Positions 13,943 through 27,605 are shown, counted from the stretch's first letter. The stretch: 64,000 bases of DNA from Viscum album (GCA_963277665.1 OY728152.1:1182230357-1182294356); one strand, 5' to 3'. Made by a program: numbers and translations. Notes: a model not told the origin generated them from the letters alone.

Positions 13943-16900
13943 TGTAACACCTCGGCCACAGTTACTAAGAGTATGTGCATTATTTCAATACATTGACATG
14001 ATTACAATGAATCATGTCTCGAAGGACCGATTAGTTTTCCAGTGTTGGAAAATAGATTACATATATGATTTTTACATTACAATTTTGAAAATAAATCACA
14101 AAAACAAAATCCTATGAGAAATCCATTATTCCCCTAGCTTATCCCTAGATATCAATAATAATACACTTAATCACATCCTAGGAAAGATAAAACATAAAAA
14201 ATGGGTGATATCGGATTCATAGTGAGGATAAAAATATAGAAGAAACTATCATAATAAGAATTAACATTTAAGGCAAAGTATAAGACTAAAACACAATCCA
14301 TTTAAACATAAACTTCAGTATAATATGGAAAATACATACTAAATAATTCCATTTACATATTGACATAGATATTCTACAAATTGAATAACCACATTTAGTA
14401 TCTATAGCTAATTTCATAACGATGAAATACATAATATAGACATCATAACCACATAGTCAAGGCCACTTCCCACGACTATAAATATGATTTTGTTAAGGCC
14501 TTGTTCTAAGACACTAGTTTGTCTAATGAGACCTACCGATGGATTGAGGAGCTATAGGGAGCTCCAGCAGTCACATACTACGTCCAATGCATTCATCATA
14601 TGAAAAATGTTGAACCATAACATAAACATTCATATTAAATGTAGGATGTGCAATGTCAATAAATTATCCATAAGCCATGAATGGTATAAAAATAACACAT
14701 CCATAGTCAAACATATCATAAATCTTTAAATACAATATGGAAGATCATATTATAATAAATCAATCTCAATCAAAAATAATATCTACTAAATGATGTTGAC
14801 ATAGTTCAAAATGATCAATAAGACTCTTTGAGAGAAATATCCCTTTTGTGAAATCATTTAAAAGTCTCCAATTTATAAAGGATGTCATTTAAAATATATT
14901 TTTTGTGTCAAAGTGTCCCATAACACTTTGAAACATTATAAAAAAATTATCATTTCAAAACATTTAGGTCCATATAAATACATCTTTAAAATCATTGTAA
15001 GAACATGGATATAAATTAAAAAGTTTTAGATAGGAAAATTATTAAAAAAATTTAAAATGATTATCTTGAAAAAGAGTATCTTCCAAAAATACTTAAAATA
15101 TTAATTATGAAAACATTTTTATGAAACTTGGATAAGGATGATAAAAATGTCCCAGTAAATACTTACACATAAACAATCCCGAAAAAATAATGAGATTGAG
15201 GAATTAACCCTTACCTTGTACTTTATTTTAGTTGAGGGTATGTATAAAATTCTATATAATCACCATAATAAGTTATTAAATTACACCAGAACCAGATTAA
15301 TATTCATGATATCAAATATGATTCATTTATTACTTTACACTAGCCATTTAATTATAATTTTCATCTTATTGAACATTTCAGGTAACAATCGCTTTCTTTA
15401 TTGTACGTGTTTTAGCTATTTATTCTTGATCGTATCAATTATATAAATATTTACAAACTTCTGGAATATAAAACATGATATAAATATCATATATATTTTG
15501 AACATAAATATGTATAATAGATAGATATATAAAATGGAAACACCAATCAAGGTGACGGTAGTACTTTCATATGCATGAACGATGATTCTATTTTCTTATA
15601 ATTTAATGTATAATTGAGTAAAACACATATATTTACATATATATTTTTCATGTAGATTAATTATTTCAGAAACCTCATAATTAATCAATGTATATATTTT
15701 TATAAAAATTCCTGAAGGGTGATCGTTGATGATGAATCTCATCGCGTCTTGGAGGGGGTAAGCCACACATATGAATGAGCGATAATATCATTCCATTGAT
15801 TGTGAAATGGTGTTTAGTTAGATGGTATATTACCTACACATAATCATTAAAATGTTATATTCACTATTTAAATTAATCATATTCATTTTTATACCCATCC
15901 AAATAATGTTGTATTGTATTACAAACTACACCACAACATTGAGATAGTAAGCCATACGTACGCATGTATGGTGAATTTTTCATTCATAGGATGGATAGAA
16001 TAATGAATATGGTTGTACCAGATTTATAATAACATCAATGTATGTATAGGGTACTACAGTTACTTTTTTTGGGTGGAAATAAACAAGAAAGAGGAAGTGG
16101 AGGTAGAAAAGGATATTAAAAGAGGTGATGAAATAATTACCTCTTCTTCTAGTGTTTCCTATTGATTTTAACAAAAGGTCTCCTTAGGTTGTCATTATGA
16201 TAAAATTAAGGACTCTAGGTTTAATTTAGTATATTTGGGATAATAATCGTGTAGGTGTTGTCTGAGCCAAATGGCTTTGGAGGTGTGAAATTAGGAAAAG
16301 GTCAAGTACTCTTTTATAAGAAAGTTGATGGTCACTTTAGGAATAGATTGAATTATTACATTATTATAAAATAATTTTCGGTTTATAATGGATAAAATTG
16401 GATTTATTTCGGGGATAAGGATGGGATGGGTTTAAATCCTCTCAACCAAAAGGTTTTAGGCAAGTTTATGTCACTGTATTAACCTTAACTTTTATATCTA
16501 ATCATTAGATAAATAGTTTATCTTTTACCATGTCTTCTGGTATTATTATAATACATGGTTAATAAAATTACAATAAAATTCCACGAGAAACTAAAGTGGA
16601 TCATTAATAACATATATATCATTATTCAAGTCCTTCTTCTGATCTTTATATTTTTTGTAATATTATATCGTTTAATATTATAATATTTGTTTTAAAAACT
16701 CATTTTTTCTAATTTTTTCACTATTTAGTAATTGATTTTTTCTACGTCATAACAACTTGATGACTTCAAACAAAATAAATTGAATCATCCCTATTCTGTC
16801 ATATTAGACTATAAAATTAGTGGATGGCTTCAAAACTATCAATTTAAATTTATTTTAATATTTATAATATCAATTATTTGAATATTTCATTAACAAGGTA

Positions 16901-18203
16901 ATTACTCCATCATTATTGTCTCACAAATAAATTTAATTATTTTATGACTAACAATATTAAATAAAATAAAATTAATTAGCAAATATTTTTTTCTTTCTAA
17001 TGAATATTTATCATCTAATTTATCTTTTGGGTAACCTAATATTAAAAATGGTTTTGTTATTAATCACAAAATTTAAAAATATTAACTCTTCCTTAAATAA
17101 TATACAATAATTGTCATAATATGAACCAAATGGATCAAAAGGATCTTTTTTTTGAAGGTTGATTTTGGTCAAAATACACTTATCCAATAGAATTAGAATA
17201 TGTGTTGGGGTAATTTTAATACTATTTTTACCTTTCATTACCTTATTTACTTTTAACTGTGTTAAATAAAATTCAAAAGTTATTATTTCCCAAATTATAT
17301 TTTCATCCTATTGTACCTCATTTTATGTAATGATTTCCACCGTGACTCTCAGGGTTTCGAAATTTAATTCACAAAAGTGTTAAAATTATGTTCTATGTAA
17401 ATTTGCAAATGTTCCTAGAAGGTGGGTAAAAGATATTAAAAAAATCCAACAATCTTTCATATGTCTAATCTTAATTATAAAATGACTCATATTAATTAAA
17501 TTGGACTAATATATATACTATGTAACTATTTTGACTTTAAGATAAATTTTCAATTAAAAATTAGTATTAAAATGAAAATTTCGGGTTTTATCTATAACCC
17601 AATGCTTTTCACTATTCATAAAAAATTGAAGGATTTTTAAAAAATACCAAAAATTCACCCAATGAAAAATTTGATATTCCAAATTAATAAATGATGTCAA
17701 TTTTACCATATTCAAAACATAGATGTTTCATTAATAAACTTAAAATCAATTCTTCTTGTATTTGATTAAAATTTATTATTTTTTATTATTCACCAAAACA
17801 TAAATGTTATCAAAAAATTACAAAAAATTTATCCAAACATAATTTTTATGTCCCAATTCAGTATAAAAAAAATAATTTCATTAAATTGAATATATAAATG
17901 TTTCGAATATTGGATTTAAAAAGGGTTCTCCGTTAAAAGGTGGAAAATTTGAAATTTTTGAAAAATACTTCTTTTATCTGAAAAATTCAATTTATTCTTA
18001 TATTATGTCTAAGAAATACATAATATGGATGTTAAAATTATATGATGTATATAAAATTCAAATTACAGTGGACACTATTCATAACCGCTCTTTGAAAGGT
18101 TTGTTCGGTAAGTCCTGGTGCGTTCGAACTTGGTTTTGCTTGTAGCGCAATCTATTAAATTGTTATAAAGCGATAACATACTATGAAATATTTTGGTGTT
18201 ACA
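13943..18203 (-). repeat. Element A 3' LTR
   Basis: It starts TGTAACACCTCGGCC and ends TTGGTGTTACA. It matches 20552-24977 colinearly. For example, the AGACACTAGTTTGTC block near 14510 matches AGACACTACTTTATC near 21120, and TAAACAATCCCG near 15170 matches TAAACAATCTCAG near 21780. The right edge is followed by a pyrimidine-rich TTCTCGTTTCC, expected for the complement of the polypurine tract. It carries three subrepeats described separately. Confidence 0.9.
15545..15990 (-). repeat. Three LTR subrepeats, about 195-base spacing (left LTR)
   Basis: Three degenerate copies of one core lie near 15550, 15744 and 15938. The core has a G-rich start (GGAGGGGGTAAGCC), then an alternating TACGTACGCATG-like stretch, then a GATAATATCATTC-like tail. 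The copies keep CG dinucleotides while the surroundings have lost most. The same arrangement recurs in element A's other LTR and in element B, so it is an inherited part of the LTR. Its function is unknown; an enhancer or protein-binding array is possible. Confidence 0.75.
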
Positions 18204-18774
18204 TTCTCGTTTCCATTAATAAATTGATTTCTCACAATTCAAAATTGTACTTTGAAAATAAAAGGATCGAAATAGAAAATACCTTTGTGGGAAACCCACA
18301 TCAGAAATAGGGTTAATCAAATTTAGTCTAAATAAGTGGGAAAAGGAAATGAAAAAGTCACCACCAAATTAGGATTTCGAATAAGAGAACATTGGTGGAA
18401 AATATAATTGTAGGAAAAATGTAAATATTTATAGGGAGTGATTGAGTTAATCAATCACAAACAAGTGAATGGAGAATTGGGGGATTTGAAGTCATAAATA
18501 TATGATGATTTAAAATATCATTAGTTTAAAAAATCATAAGGTATTAGGAAAAACCATTTTTGGTTTTATGATTTTTTACCTAATGTTTAAGAATTAATTT
18601 CATCATAGAATAAGAAAAAAATAATTCTGAAAAAATATAGTTCATTCCTTAAACTAATTTCTACCAAAAAATCATCTTAGAACTCAAAAATATTATATTT
18701 ATCCTAATCGTATGGTCTTACAAAAAATGAATTTATAATTCATCTGTCATACCATTTACAAAACTACATTATAC

Positions 18775-18908
18775 GAACGCGGACATCATGTAGGCTAGTG
18801 GTAGGTGATGCTTGTTTTCTTCACTTCGGTTGCAGGTTCATGTCTCACGGCTTTTCCCGACGCAACAGGTTGTCGTCGGACCTCCAAGTTGTCCTTTTTT
18901 ATATAAAA
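18775..18908 (+). mobile_element. Probable tRNA-derived SINE
   Basis: A short block rich in CG and far less AT-rich than its surroundings. It has an A-box-like TAGGCTAGTGGTAGG at 18791-18805 and a B-box-like GGTTCATGTCTC at 18835-18846, about 30 bases apart, as in RNA polymerase III promoters of tRNA-derived SINEs. It ends in a T-run followed by an A-run (18894-18911). The B box departs from the usual GGTTCGANTCC. No clean target-site duplication is seen. The many intact CG pairs suggest a later arrival than the host element. It could instead be a fragment of unrelated origin. Confidence 0.5.
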
Positions 18909-19666
18909 AAAATATTAATAAATGTTTTAACATTAAACAATAGTATCCATTTTCAAATTTAATTCTTTCCAAAATTTAGACTTATCCAAAATACTTCGTT
19001 CCAAACTCATAGTTGAAAATTTATAAGGAAGGTAAACATAATGAAGATCTAATTTTTCAACATAATAACATGTGGATACCTTTATCATGCATTCCCCGAA
19101 AACATGGTAAAACCTTGAATTACCATAAAACATTATATTATTCAATCATTCTCCATTGTTCCTTATAGAACACAATATATACTACTTATATCCAAAAAAA
19201 TTGAATAATCCAACAATAATTGAATAAAAAACACTAACTAGTTCCAAGGAAGTCAATAATACCCAATATACATTATCCAACCCAATTAACTCTTATTCCA
19301 AAATCACTACCTCAGTATCTGGACAATAATATGGTATATCATTCTCTAAACCATATACTTTAAAAAAAGATTAACTTGAAACTGTGTCACATTACTTGGA
19401 ACCATAAAATCTCATATCCTTGATGAAAAATGTACTACAATACAATCCTTATATTATTTATAATTCATATAACTTGTACATCATTAATATAATATGAAAA
19501 TGAAACAATTTGTTAATAACTAGTTAAGAACACAAATCATTCCTCTTCATCTGCGGTAGAATTATAACTTAATTATTATTGAATATCATCAATTAGTGTA
19601 TACTCCGATGATTGGGAAATAGATTGGCATTGTGTCCTGACTCCTTACAGATAAATATTTTTACAT

Positions 19667-19980
19667 CTAAAACCTTTTTCTTACCCTTGCAATCACGAAC
19701 ATGGTGTCCTTTTCTTCACACTTATAAAAAACTAAGGTACCTTTAAAGAACTTCCTAGGGTGATTTTTTCCACACTTATCACATATGTGAAAATACTTCT
19801 TTCCCTTATTCACTTTATACATCTTTCTCTCTACTATCCTTTTCTTCAATGGATTCCATTCAAATCCATACGACTCAGAGAATTATTTACTTATCTTGTT
19901 TACACATGATACTATTTATTCATATGATGATAATACTTTGAAGACTATTTTCCTTCTAAATGTTGGCTTAAGACCAAGAA
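19667..19980 (-). pseudogene. Ty3/gypsy Gag, zinc-knuckle end
   Basis: A 60-codon open frame at 19667-19849 reads CDKCGKNHPRKFF followed by VFYKCEEKD. This matches the paired CCHC arrangement of Tekay/Del-type Gag, normally like C.KCGK.H.G.C and C..CG..GH....C. The first knuckle keeps C, C and H, but its last cysteine is replaced by phenylalanine. The second has lost most ligands (KCEEKDTMF for RCGKPGHFI). Upstream, after stops, GLKPTFRRKI fits the end of the capsid. Gag packages element RNA. This copy is truncated by stops and is not functional. Confidence 0.8.
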
Positions 19981-20235
19981 TGATATGATCCTTCTTAATG
20001 TTTGGGTCATTCATATTGCCGGAGTTCTCATTCCATCTATTGGTCACTATTTCTAAACAACGAAATGCAATAGGTTATATCATATCACAATTTTTAATCC
20101 AAAAACAATAAAATTCATCAACATTAATTAATGATTTTCACACATCTTATCTCATATTCTTCAAAATGGTTTATTTGCTGACATATTTACTCATAAATCC
20201 GTTATATTGGTTTATAAAGATAATTTGAATTATCC

Positions 20236-20538
20236 CTAAAATATCCCCAGGGAGTGTTGTAATGAAGAGTTAAGAAAGGACTGTTGTCGTGCATCAATTC
20301 CCGTTCTAGTCTTGCTCAAAGTGGGGGTTTCTGGTTTTACCCCTTGATATATATGTGCCAGTGCTGCCTCTACATTCTTATATCTAGACAAGGATGTATT
20401 TCTTGGAAAATTCACCAAATCCATGCATTACAAAAATTTTAGGAAGTTATTCTATACTAATCCTCAATGTTTATCTTAGGTTAATGTTCCTAAATCAGAG
20501 TTTATCTAAATCTATTCCTATAGATGTTTCTATCCTTT
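20236..20538 (-). other. Element A leader / possible gag 5' part
   Basis: This lies between the primer-binding site and the gag relic. A 62-codon frame at 20236-20424 is open on the minus strand and starts MDLVNFPRNTS. I do not recognise it. By position it could be the N-terminal part of gag or untranslated leader. A longer frame on the opposite strand (20394-20630) runs into the LTR and is judged a chance frame. Confidence 0.35.
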
Positions 20539-20549
20539 CTCTGATACCA
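20539..20549 (-). other. Element A primer-binding site, initiator Met tRNA
   Basis: The plus strand reads CTCTGATACCA, identical to the 3' end of plant initiator-methionine tRNA. In element sense this is TGGTATCAGAG, the usual primer site of chromoviruses. It lies two bases from the right LTR edge at 20552. This fixes the minus orientation and identifies the right LTR as the 5' LTR. Confidence 0.93.
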
Positions 20550-20551
20550 AG

Positions 20552-23500
20552 TATAACTCCCAACCCCAGTTACCTAGATTTGGTGCATTATTTTAATACA
20601 TCCACATGTTTACAGGGAATCATGTCCTAAAGGACAGATCAATTTAGCATTCGTGGAAAATATATTACATATATAAATTTTACATTAAAATTTACAAAAT
20701 AAAACACAACAAACATATTCCTTTGAGAACTCCATTACTCCCCTAACTTGAACCCACATATCAATTATAATGCACTTCTTCCCATCCTGGAAAAAATAAA
20801 ACATGAAAAAGGTGTGAGCTTAGATAGTCAGTAGGGATAACAATATATTGGAAACTATCATTAATAATCATATACATTTAAGGTAATTTATAACACTAAA
20901 ACACAAGCCTTTTAAATGTAACATTCAGAATAATATTGAAAATGTAAATTAGATAATTCCATTTACTTATTCAAATTGATATTCTACTAGTCGAATAATC
21001 ACATTTTATATCAATAGATAATTTCATAATGATGTAGTGCATATTGTTGGACATCATAACCACATAGTTAAGGACTTGTACCTAGACAAAAAATAATATT
21101 TTTCCAAGGCCTTGTTCCAAGACACTACTTTATCTCATGAGACCTACTGATGCATCGAGGTGCTATAGCATGCTCTACCCATAACTTACAATGTACAATT
21201 CATTAATCATATGAAAATGTTGATACATAACATAAACATTTGTATTAGAACTATAATAAGAAATGTCAATAATTTAACCATAAACCATGAATGGTATAAA
21301 AATATTACATCCATAGTCAAACATATCATAAATAATTCAATACAATATGGAATATTTTATTATAATAAATCAACCTCAATCAAGAATAATACCTTGTAAT
21401 GGATGTTGAGATATTTGAAAATGATCAGTAAAACTCATTGAGAGAAATATCCAATTTGTGAAATCATTTAAAAGTTACACATTTACAAAGGAATTCATTT
21501 AAATGATATTTTTGAATTGATGTGTCTGATACATATTTGAAACTTTTGAAAAGAATTATCATTTCAAAACATTCAGGTCCTTACAAATAAGTCCATAAAA
21601 TCATTTTGAAAACATGGACAATACATTAAATGATTTAGGAAGATAAATCATTAAATATTTTAAAATGATGATCTTTCTAAAGATTCCATTCCAAAAATAC
21701 TTAAAATTATCATTTTGAAAACATTTTTATCAAACATGTACACAGATGATAAAAAAGTCCCTATAAATACTTACACATAAACAATCTCAGATAATAATTA
21801 GACTAAGGAATTAACCCTCACCATGTACATTTCTTTAGTCAAGGTTCTGTTTATCCCAATGTATAATGACCACATTATGTGATTAAATTAAAAAAGAACC
21901 GTATTAATATTCATGATATCATATAGGATTCATTTATTACTTTATACCTCCCATTTAATAAAAATTTAAATGTTAAAAATATTTCGGGTAATAATCGCTT
22001 TCTTTATTTTACAGGTTTTATCCTGTTAGTCTTGATTGTATCACATAGATCATTATTTAAATACTTCCATAATATAAAACATGATTTATATATCATATAT
22101 ATTTAGAATATAAATATGTATAATTAATTGATATGTGAAATTGAAACACCGTTCATGGAGATGTTAGTTCGTACATAAACATGAAAATCGATTCCATTTT
22201 ATATGGTATTGTATGAAAGTAAATAAAAAACATATATTTATCAATATATTATTCATTTAGAGATATTATTTCATATAACTCAAAATTAATAAATCTATTT
22301 ATTTAAATAAATATTGTTTAAGGGTGATCATTGAAGATGAATCTCTTCGCGTCGTGGAGTGGGTAAGTCGTACTTACGCACGTGTGATAATATCATTCTG
22401 TTGATGGTGAAATGGTTTTTAATTAGATAGTATATTATATATAAATAATAATTCCTTTGTTATTATACTATTTAAATTAATTATAGTAATTATTATACCC
22501 ATCCCAATAATTTAGTGTTGAATAACAAACTACACGACGACGTGGAGATAGTAAGCTATACGTACACACGTATTGTGAATATGTCATTCATAGGATGGGT
22601 AGAATAATTAATATGGACGTACCATATTTATAATAACATAATAGTATGTATAGGTTACTGGTGATATTATTTTGTTATTGAAACAACAATGAAAGTGGAT
22701 GTGGAAGAAGAAAATAATATTGAATGAGGTGATGAAACAATTACCACTTCTTTGGGTGTTTTCTTTTGATTTGAACAGAAGGGCTTCGTAGGTCGGCTTA
22801 CCGACCAAATTAAGGACTCTAGGTTGAATTGAGGATAGTTGGGAAAATATTTGATTAGGTTTTTTCCAATCCAAATGGCTCTAGAGGTGTGATATTAAGA
22901 GAAGGGGATATACACTTTTATAAGATATGTGAGGGTCACTTTAGAAAATGTTTGAAATATTTTTTTAGTATACAATATGTTTCAGTTTATAATTGCTCCA
23001 AATCTATTTATTTCGTGGATAAGGTGGGTATGGGTAAAAATCCTCCCAACCAATACGTTTTAGGCATGTTTAGGTAACCATATTAAACTTATCATTTAGA
23101 TTTAACCATTAGTTAAATTGTTTAACTTTTACCATGTCTTCTTGTATTATTATAATATGTGGTTAATAAAAATACTATAAAATTCCAAGAGAAAGATAAG
23201 ATGTAAATTAAGGACATATATATCATTACATAAGTCATTTGGCCTAACCATAGATTTTTACGAATATTATATCATTTAATAATATAGTATTTTTTTAAGA
23301 ACTCATTTATGTCAATTTTGACACTATTTAGTAATTGATTTCCTAACTCATAAAAACATGATGAATTCTAAAAAAATACATTTAAGATTCAATAAAATTT
23401 CATATTCATCTAAAAAATTTGTGGATGGATTCAATAGTTTGAACTTACATTTATTTTATTATTTATAGTATCAATTATTTTAATATTTCATTAAAAAGGT

Positions 23501-24977
23501 AATTACCTCATCATCATGGTGTCATAATTAAATTTAATTATATTAAATTTAAAAATTATATATAATATACCATGATTTAGGAAATATTTTTACCTTTCTA
23601 ATGAATATTTATAGTATAATTTAACTTCTTCGTATCCCTATTTTAAAAATGGTTTAGTTATTAAACGTTGAATTTAACACTTTTAACTCTCCTTTTAATA
23701 AAATACAATAAATTTTCAATTCTAACCCAAATGGATCAAATGGATCATATTTTATTCCTTAGGTTGTTATTGGTCGAACTAATATTATTCAATAGAATTA
23801 GGACATGTGTTGGGGTAATTTTAATATTATTTTTAACATAAATTACATTATTTACTTATAACCATGTAAATAAAATTCAAAAGTTACTATACACTAAAAA
23901 TTATTTTAAACCTATTTAAACACATTTCACATACTAATGTAAACCATGTCACTCAGATTTTGGAAATTCAATTCATAGAAATAGTAAAATTACATTTTAT
24001 GTAAATTTGAAAATGTTCCTAGAAGGTGGGTAAAACACGTAAAAAAAGTTCAATAAAATTTTGAATGTCTAATATTATTAAAAATGACTCAAATGAATTA
24101 AATTGGACTAATATATGTATTATGTTTATATTTTTTAATTTGAGAATAAATTTTTATAAAAAATATTCTTTTAAATGAAAATGCTGGTTTTTATAATATT
24201 CATAAAAAATAGAATGTTTTCAGAAAATTATAAAAAATTAACCAAATTTTAATTTTGTTATTCCAAATTCAAAAAATATTTCTATTTTAAAAAATTTAAA
24301 ACATATAAGTTTTATTGATTAATTTAAAATTAATTCTCATTATCAAAACAAGAAAGCGTGGTTCTAAGAAATAAAAACTATCAAAATATTGACATGTGTT
24401 TACATCCAATTTAAACGTGAAATTACTTACAATGAACAAAGTTGTATTAAATGATAAAAACTTTATATAATTATATTTTAAAACCACTCAAATGAATAAT
24501 TTTACAATTTAAATTATTTTGATTAAAAAGTTGTTTTTGATATAAATTTTGTATTTTTTATTATTCATCAAAGTATGAATGTTATCATAAATGTACATAA
24601 ACTTATCCAAACTAAATTTTTATGTCATCATTCTAAATAATAATTAAATTTTATAAAATTAACTATATAAAAGTGTCAAAGAATGGATTTAAAAGTGGTT
24701 TCCATTAAAACATGGTAAAATTGTTTTTTTTAAAATACTTTTTTTATATGAAAAATTGAATTGGTTATTATATTATCTCTAATAAATACATAATATGGAT
24801 GTTAAAATTAAATGTAATATATAATATTAAAAATTTATTTAATATGTTTCATAACCTCTTTATGAATGGCTAGTTTGGTAAGTCGTGGTGCGCTAAAACT
24901 CGTTTTTGTGAGTAGCACAAGCTATTGAATTACTTTAAAGTGATAATGTACTATGAAATCCTGGGAGGTTAAAAACA
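20552..24977 (-). repeat. Element A 5' LTR
   Basis: It begins TATAACTCCCAACCCC (for TGTAACACC...) next to the primer-binding site and follows the left LTR throughout. Its outer end is ambiguous: GGGAGGTTAAAAACA at 24963-24977 replaces the GGTGTTACA of the other copy, so the edge may be anywhere from 24970 to 24977. Point differences and indels from the left copy are numerous, indicating an old insertion. Confidence 0.88.
22150..22590 (-). repeat. Three LTR subrepeats (right LTR of element A)
   Basis: Cores near 22155, 22350 and 22540 match those of the left LTR. The middle copy reads GTGGAGTGGGTAAGTCGTAC and then contains CACGTG at 22379-22384. The third reads CGTGGAGATAGTAAGC followed by TATACGTACACACG. 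Spacing is again about 190 bases. Confidence 0.75.
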
Positions 24978-27605
24978 TGGGGAATCATAACTTTTAATAA
25001 TAATATGGGAACATTAATACATTTTTTGAAATATTTTTATAAAACATATACATTGAAGAGAAAGGCATTTCGACCTAAGAGAGAAATAGAATCACTTTTC
25101 TTTAGAAAAATTATTTTGCAATATTTAGTAAATAAATATAGTAAAATTAAGGGAAAAAATTTATTCTCAATATAAAACATACATGGAATTATTGTGAAAT
25201 ATATCATAATATATCATCATTGAAATCATAATTATAAACAATCCAGATAAATGATGAGATTGTAACATCAAATCCCTTCCAATTTGTTAACCTTTTAATC
25301 AGAATCCGTATTAAATAGTCTCATTAAATGAAACTATAAATATAATTAATATAATTTTATTCATTATATATCATGTAAAATTCATATTGTTTACAGTTCA
25401 TAATAAACTTTGGTTCATAACAATACATATTTCTCAAAGAATAGAAATTTGGAACTAAATGGCTTACCTTAAGTCTTAAATTCCATCATACATGTTAGAT
25501 CCTATTATATAATAAATATATATTTATTATAAATCTATTAAAGAGCCTTAATTTTTTATATATTTTTATATAATATTTTTTATTTTTTACTTTAGATATT
25601 TTGTTTACCTTTTTATTTACAATTCTGTGCTAGAATCTCATTTCTGGTAAAAGTTGCTTTGTTTTCTAAGTATGTTTTGATTTGTTATTTTCATTCATTT
25701 AACTTTGATCATGGTTAAATCATATAAAACATTTTAAAATGAAATTAATATAATATATATTCAGTATATATGAATTTTTCGAAAATCATAAATGATAGAG
25801 ATTGAAAATGAAATACTTTGTTCACAAAGATTCTAGGTCGTACAAAGGAATGGACGCTTTTTCCATTTTCTCAACTGATGAAACAAAATAAAGATAAATT
25901 ATATATTTTATTTTAAAAAGGATATTAATTTCATGTATATGACATATATTTATTATATTTATCCATATTAGATTATATTTATGGTTATAGTGAAAAATGA
26001 ATCACATTGGTTAGTGAGGTGGTAGTCAACCGTATACACGAAACCCATTATCGTATACCACACAGAATAGTAATTGATAAGTTATATAAGATATTATAAT
26101 AACAAAAGTAAAATAAAAATAAAAATATAAAAATATATTCATATAAAATATCCTTATTACAATCTATGTAAAACACATATGGAAAAACATCACATTGGTT
26201 CGTGAGGCGGCTGTCCTCCATAAACATGTGTGATGTTATTATTTTCTATTTGATGGAACATGGATTGTATATAGGAAATTAAATTAACATAATAAAATAT
26301 TATAATATGAAAGATATTTATTTTTTTATATCATTATAATTAATGATTAATTTATGGAATTAGAAGAAGAAATAAAACAAAATGTAAGGTTAAAAAGTTT
26401 AACTCTTATTTGAAGAACCTATTTTGGTATATAACATAATCCATAGTAGGAGGGTTTTATTAAAAACCCTAATGATGATATGTTTTTAATAGGGAATTAT
26501 TAAAAAAAAATTCCTGTCTTGTATGATCTATAGGGTTTTGGAAGCCTGAAGAGGGGTGGGGAGGAGGTGAACTTTTAGATGTTGGGGTATGATCATGCAT
26601 GGAATTTTTGAAGAGAATAAAGTGTACCCAAATTTTTATATAAAAAAGGGAAAATGTGTAATAAAAATAACTTAATGGTTAGATGGTTTATATAAGGCCA
26701 TAAAATTCCTTTTGGACTACTTGATAATTTATTTACCCACTATATTTTTAGTTTGACCTCAGGTAACCCTGTTTTACCATTAACCGTGATAATTAGTTTT
26801 TTTTGTGTTGACTAATAATTTTGGGAAAAAATTTAGTCTAAATTATTATATAATATTAATTACGTTTTGTAAAAATATTGATACAATTTTCAAATATTAC
26901 ATTCATATCATTGTGAGTATTTAATTTAAAATTAAATAGACAGATGCGATGAAAAAATTGTTCTCAAAATTGGAAATTTCAAACCATTAATAGTTTTTAT
27001 ATCAAAATTAAATATTAAATATTTTTTAATATCCTCTATTTTAATTACCATAATATAATTGATTTTATGGTTCTTTAAAACCCATTTTAAAACCGAATGG
27101 AAACTAATAAATTATTTAAATGAAAATAGGGTTTTTAATAAGAAACAACATTTTTAATTATTCATTAACAAATTAATCTTTTCAGAAAAACAACAAAAAT
27201 TAAACCGAATATAATTTTTAATGGAATTAAAAAAATTCTGTTCATTTTTATAAATATATTTTATTATAGTTTCAAAAATTAATTTTATTCATTTTTTTAA
27301 ATATATATAACAGTCAATTTTTTGAGAAGAAAAATATTTTTCAAAGCATTTAAAGAAATTTCTAAATATATAGTTCATTTTTATCAACATAATTTCGTTA
27401 TAAAAAATTATTATACATTCTTTTTAAAATTTAAACATTCATATTCATTATTCCTTGTTTAATATCCATGTAATATCATTTGAGTTTAAAAATAATAATG
27501 TTAATAGTTTTTTGTGGTTTGTTAAAATACAATGTCGAGTGTAAAAAATCTATAAATTAAATTAAATTTATTCAAAAAATATTTCATAAAATTTTAGGGT
27601 CTACA
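24978..27605 (-). repeat. Element B 3' LTR, inner part
   Basis: This is the continuation of 12693-13942 beyond element A. AAACAATCCAGATAAATGATG at 25235-25255 matches AAACAATCCCGAAAAAATAATG at 15172 in element A's LTR. Three subrepeat cores recur near 25833, 26012 and 26190 (for example GGTTCGTGAGGCGGCTGTCC). The end GGGTCTACA at 27597-27605 fits the ...GTTACA edge. Beyond it lies a pyrimidine-rich tract. Divergence from element A's LTRs is large, so it is a relative, not a duplicate. Confidence 0.72.

Larger units (their letters stand above)
18204..20551 (-). other. Element A interior: gag relic only
   Basis: The 2.35-kb interior runs, in element sense, from the primer-binding site at 20539-20549 to the polypurine tract beside 18203. 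Its first part encodes decayed gag, including GLKPTFRRKI (about 19945-19975), which resembles the 'GLRPEIRR' motif late in Tekay-type capsids. Next comes the zinc knuckle. The remaining 1.4 kb toward 18204 has no pol motif. A probable SINE lies at about 18775-18908. Confidence 0.75.
13943..24977 (-). mobile_element. Element A: gag-only LTR retrotransposon with 4.3-kb LTRs
   Basis: Two long direct repeats (13943-18203 and about 20552-24977) flank a 2.35-kb interior. The ends read TGTAACACC on the left and GGTGTTACA on the inner right, the inverted terminal form of many plant Ty3/gypsy LTRs. A near-perfect initiator-methionine tRNA site beside the right LTR sets the orientation as minus. The interior has a gag zinc-knuckle relic on the minus strand but no RT, RNase H or integrase, so it would have depended on another element's enzymes. 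It could alternatively be an internally deleted autonomous element, but element B has the same interior size. It lies inside element B's 3' LTR. Confidence 0.88.
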
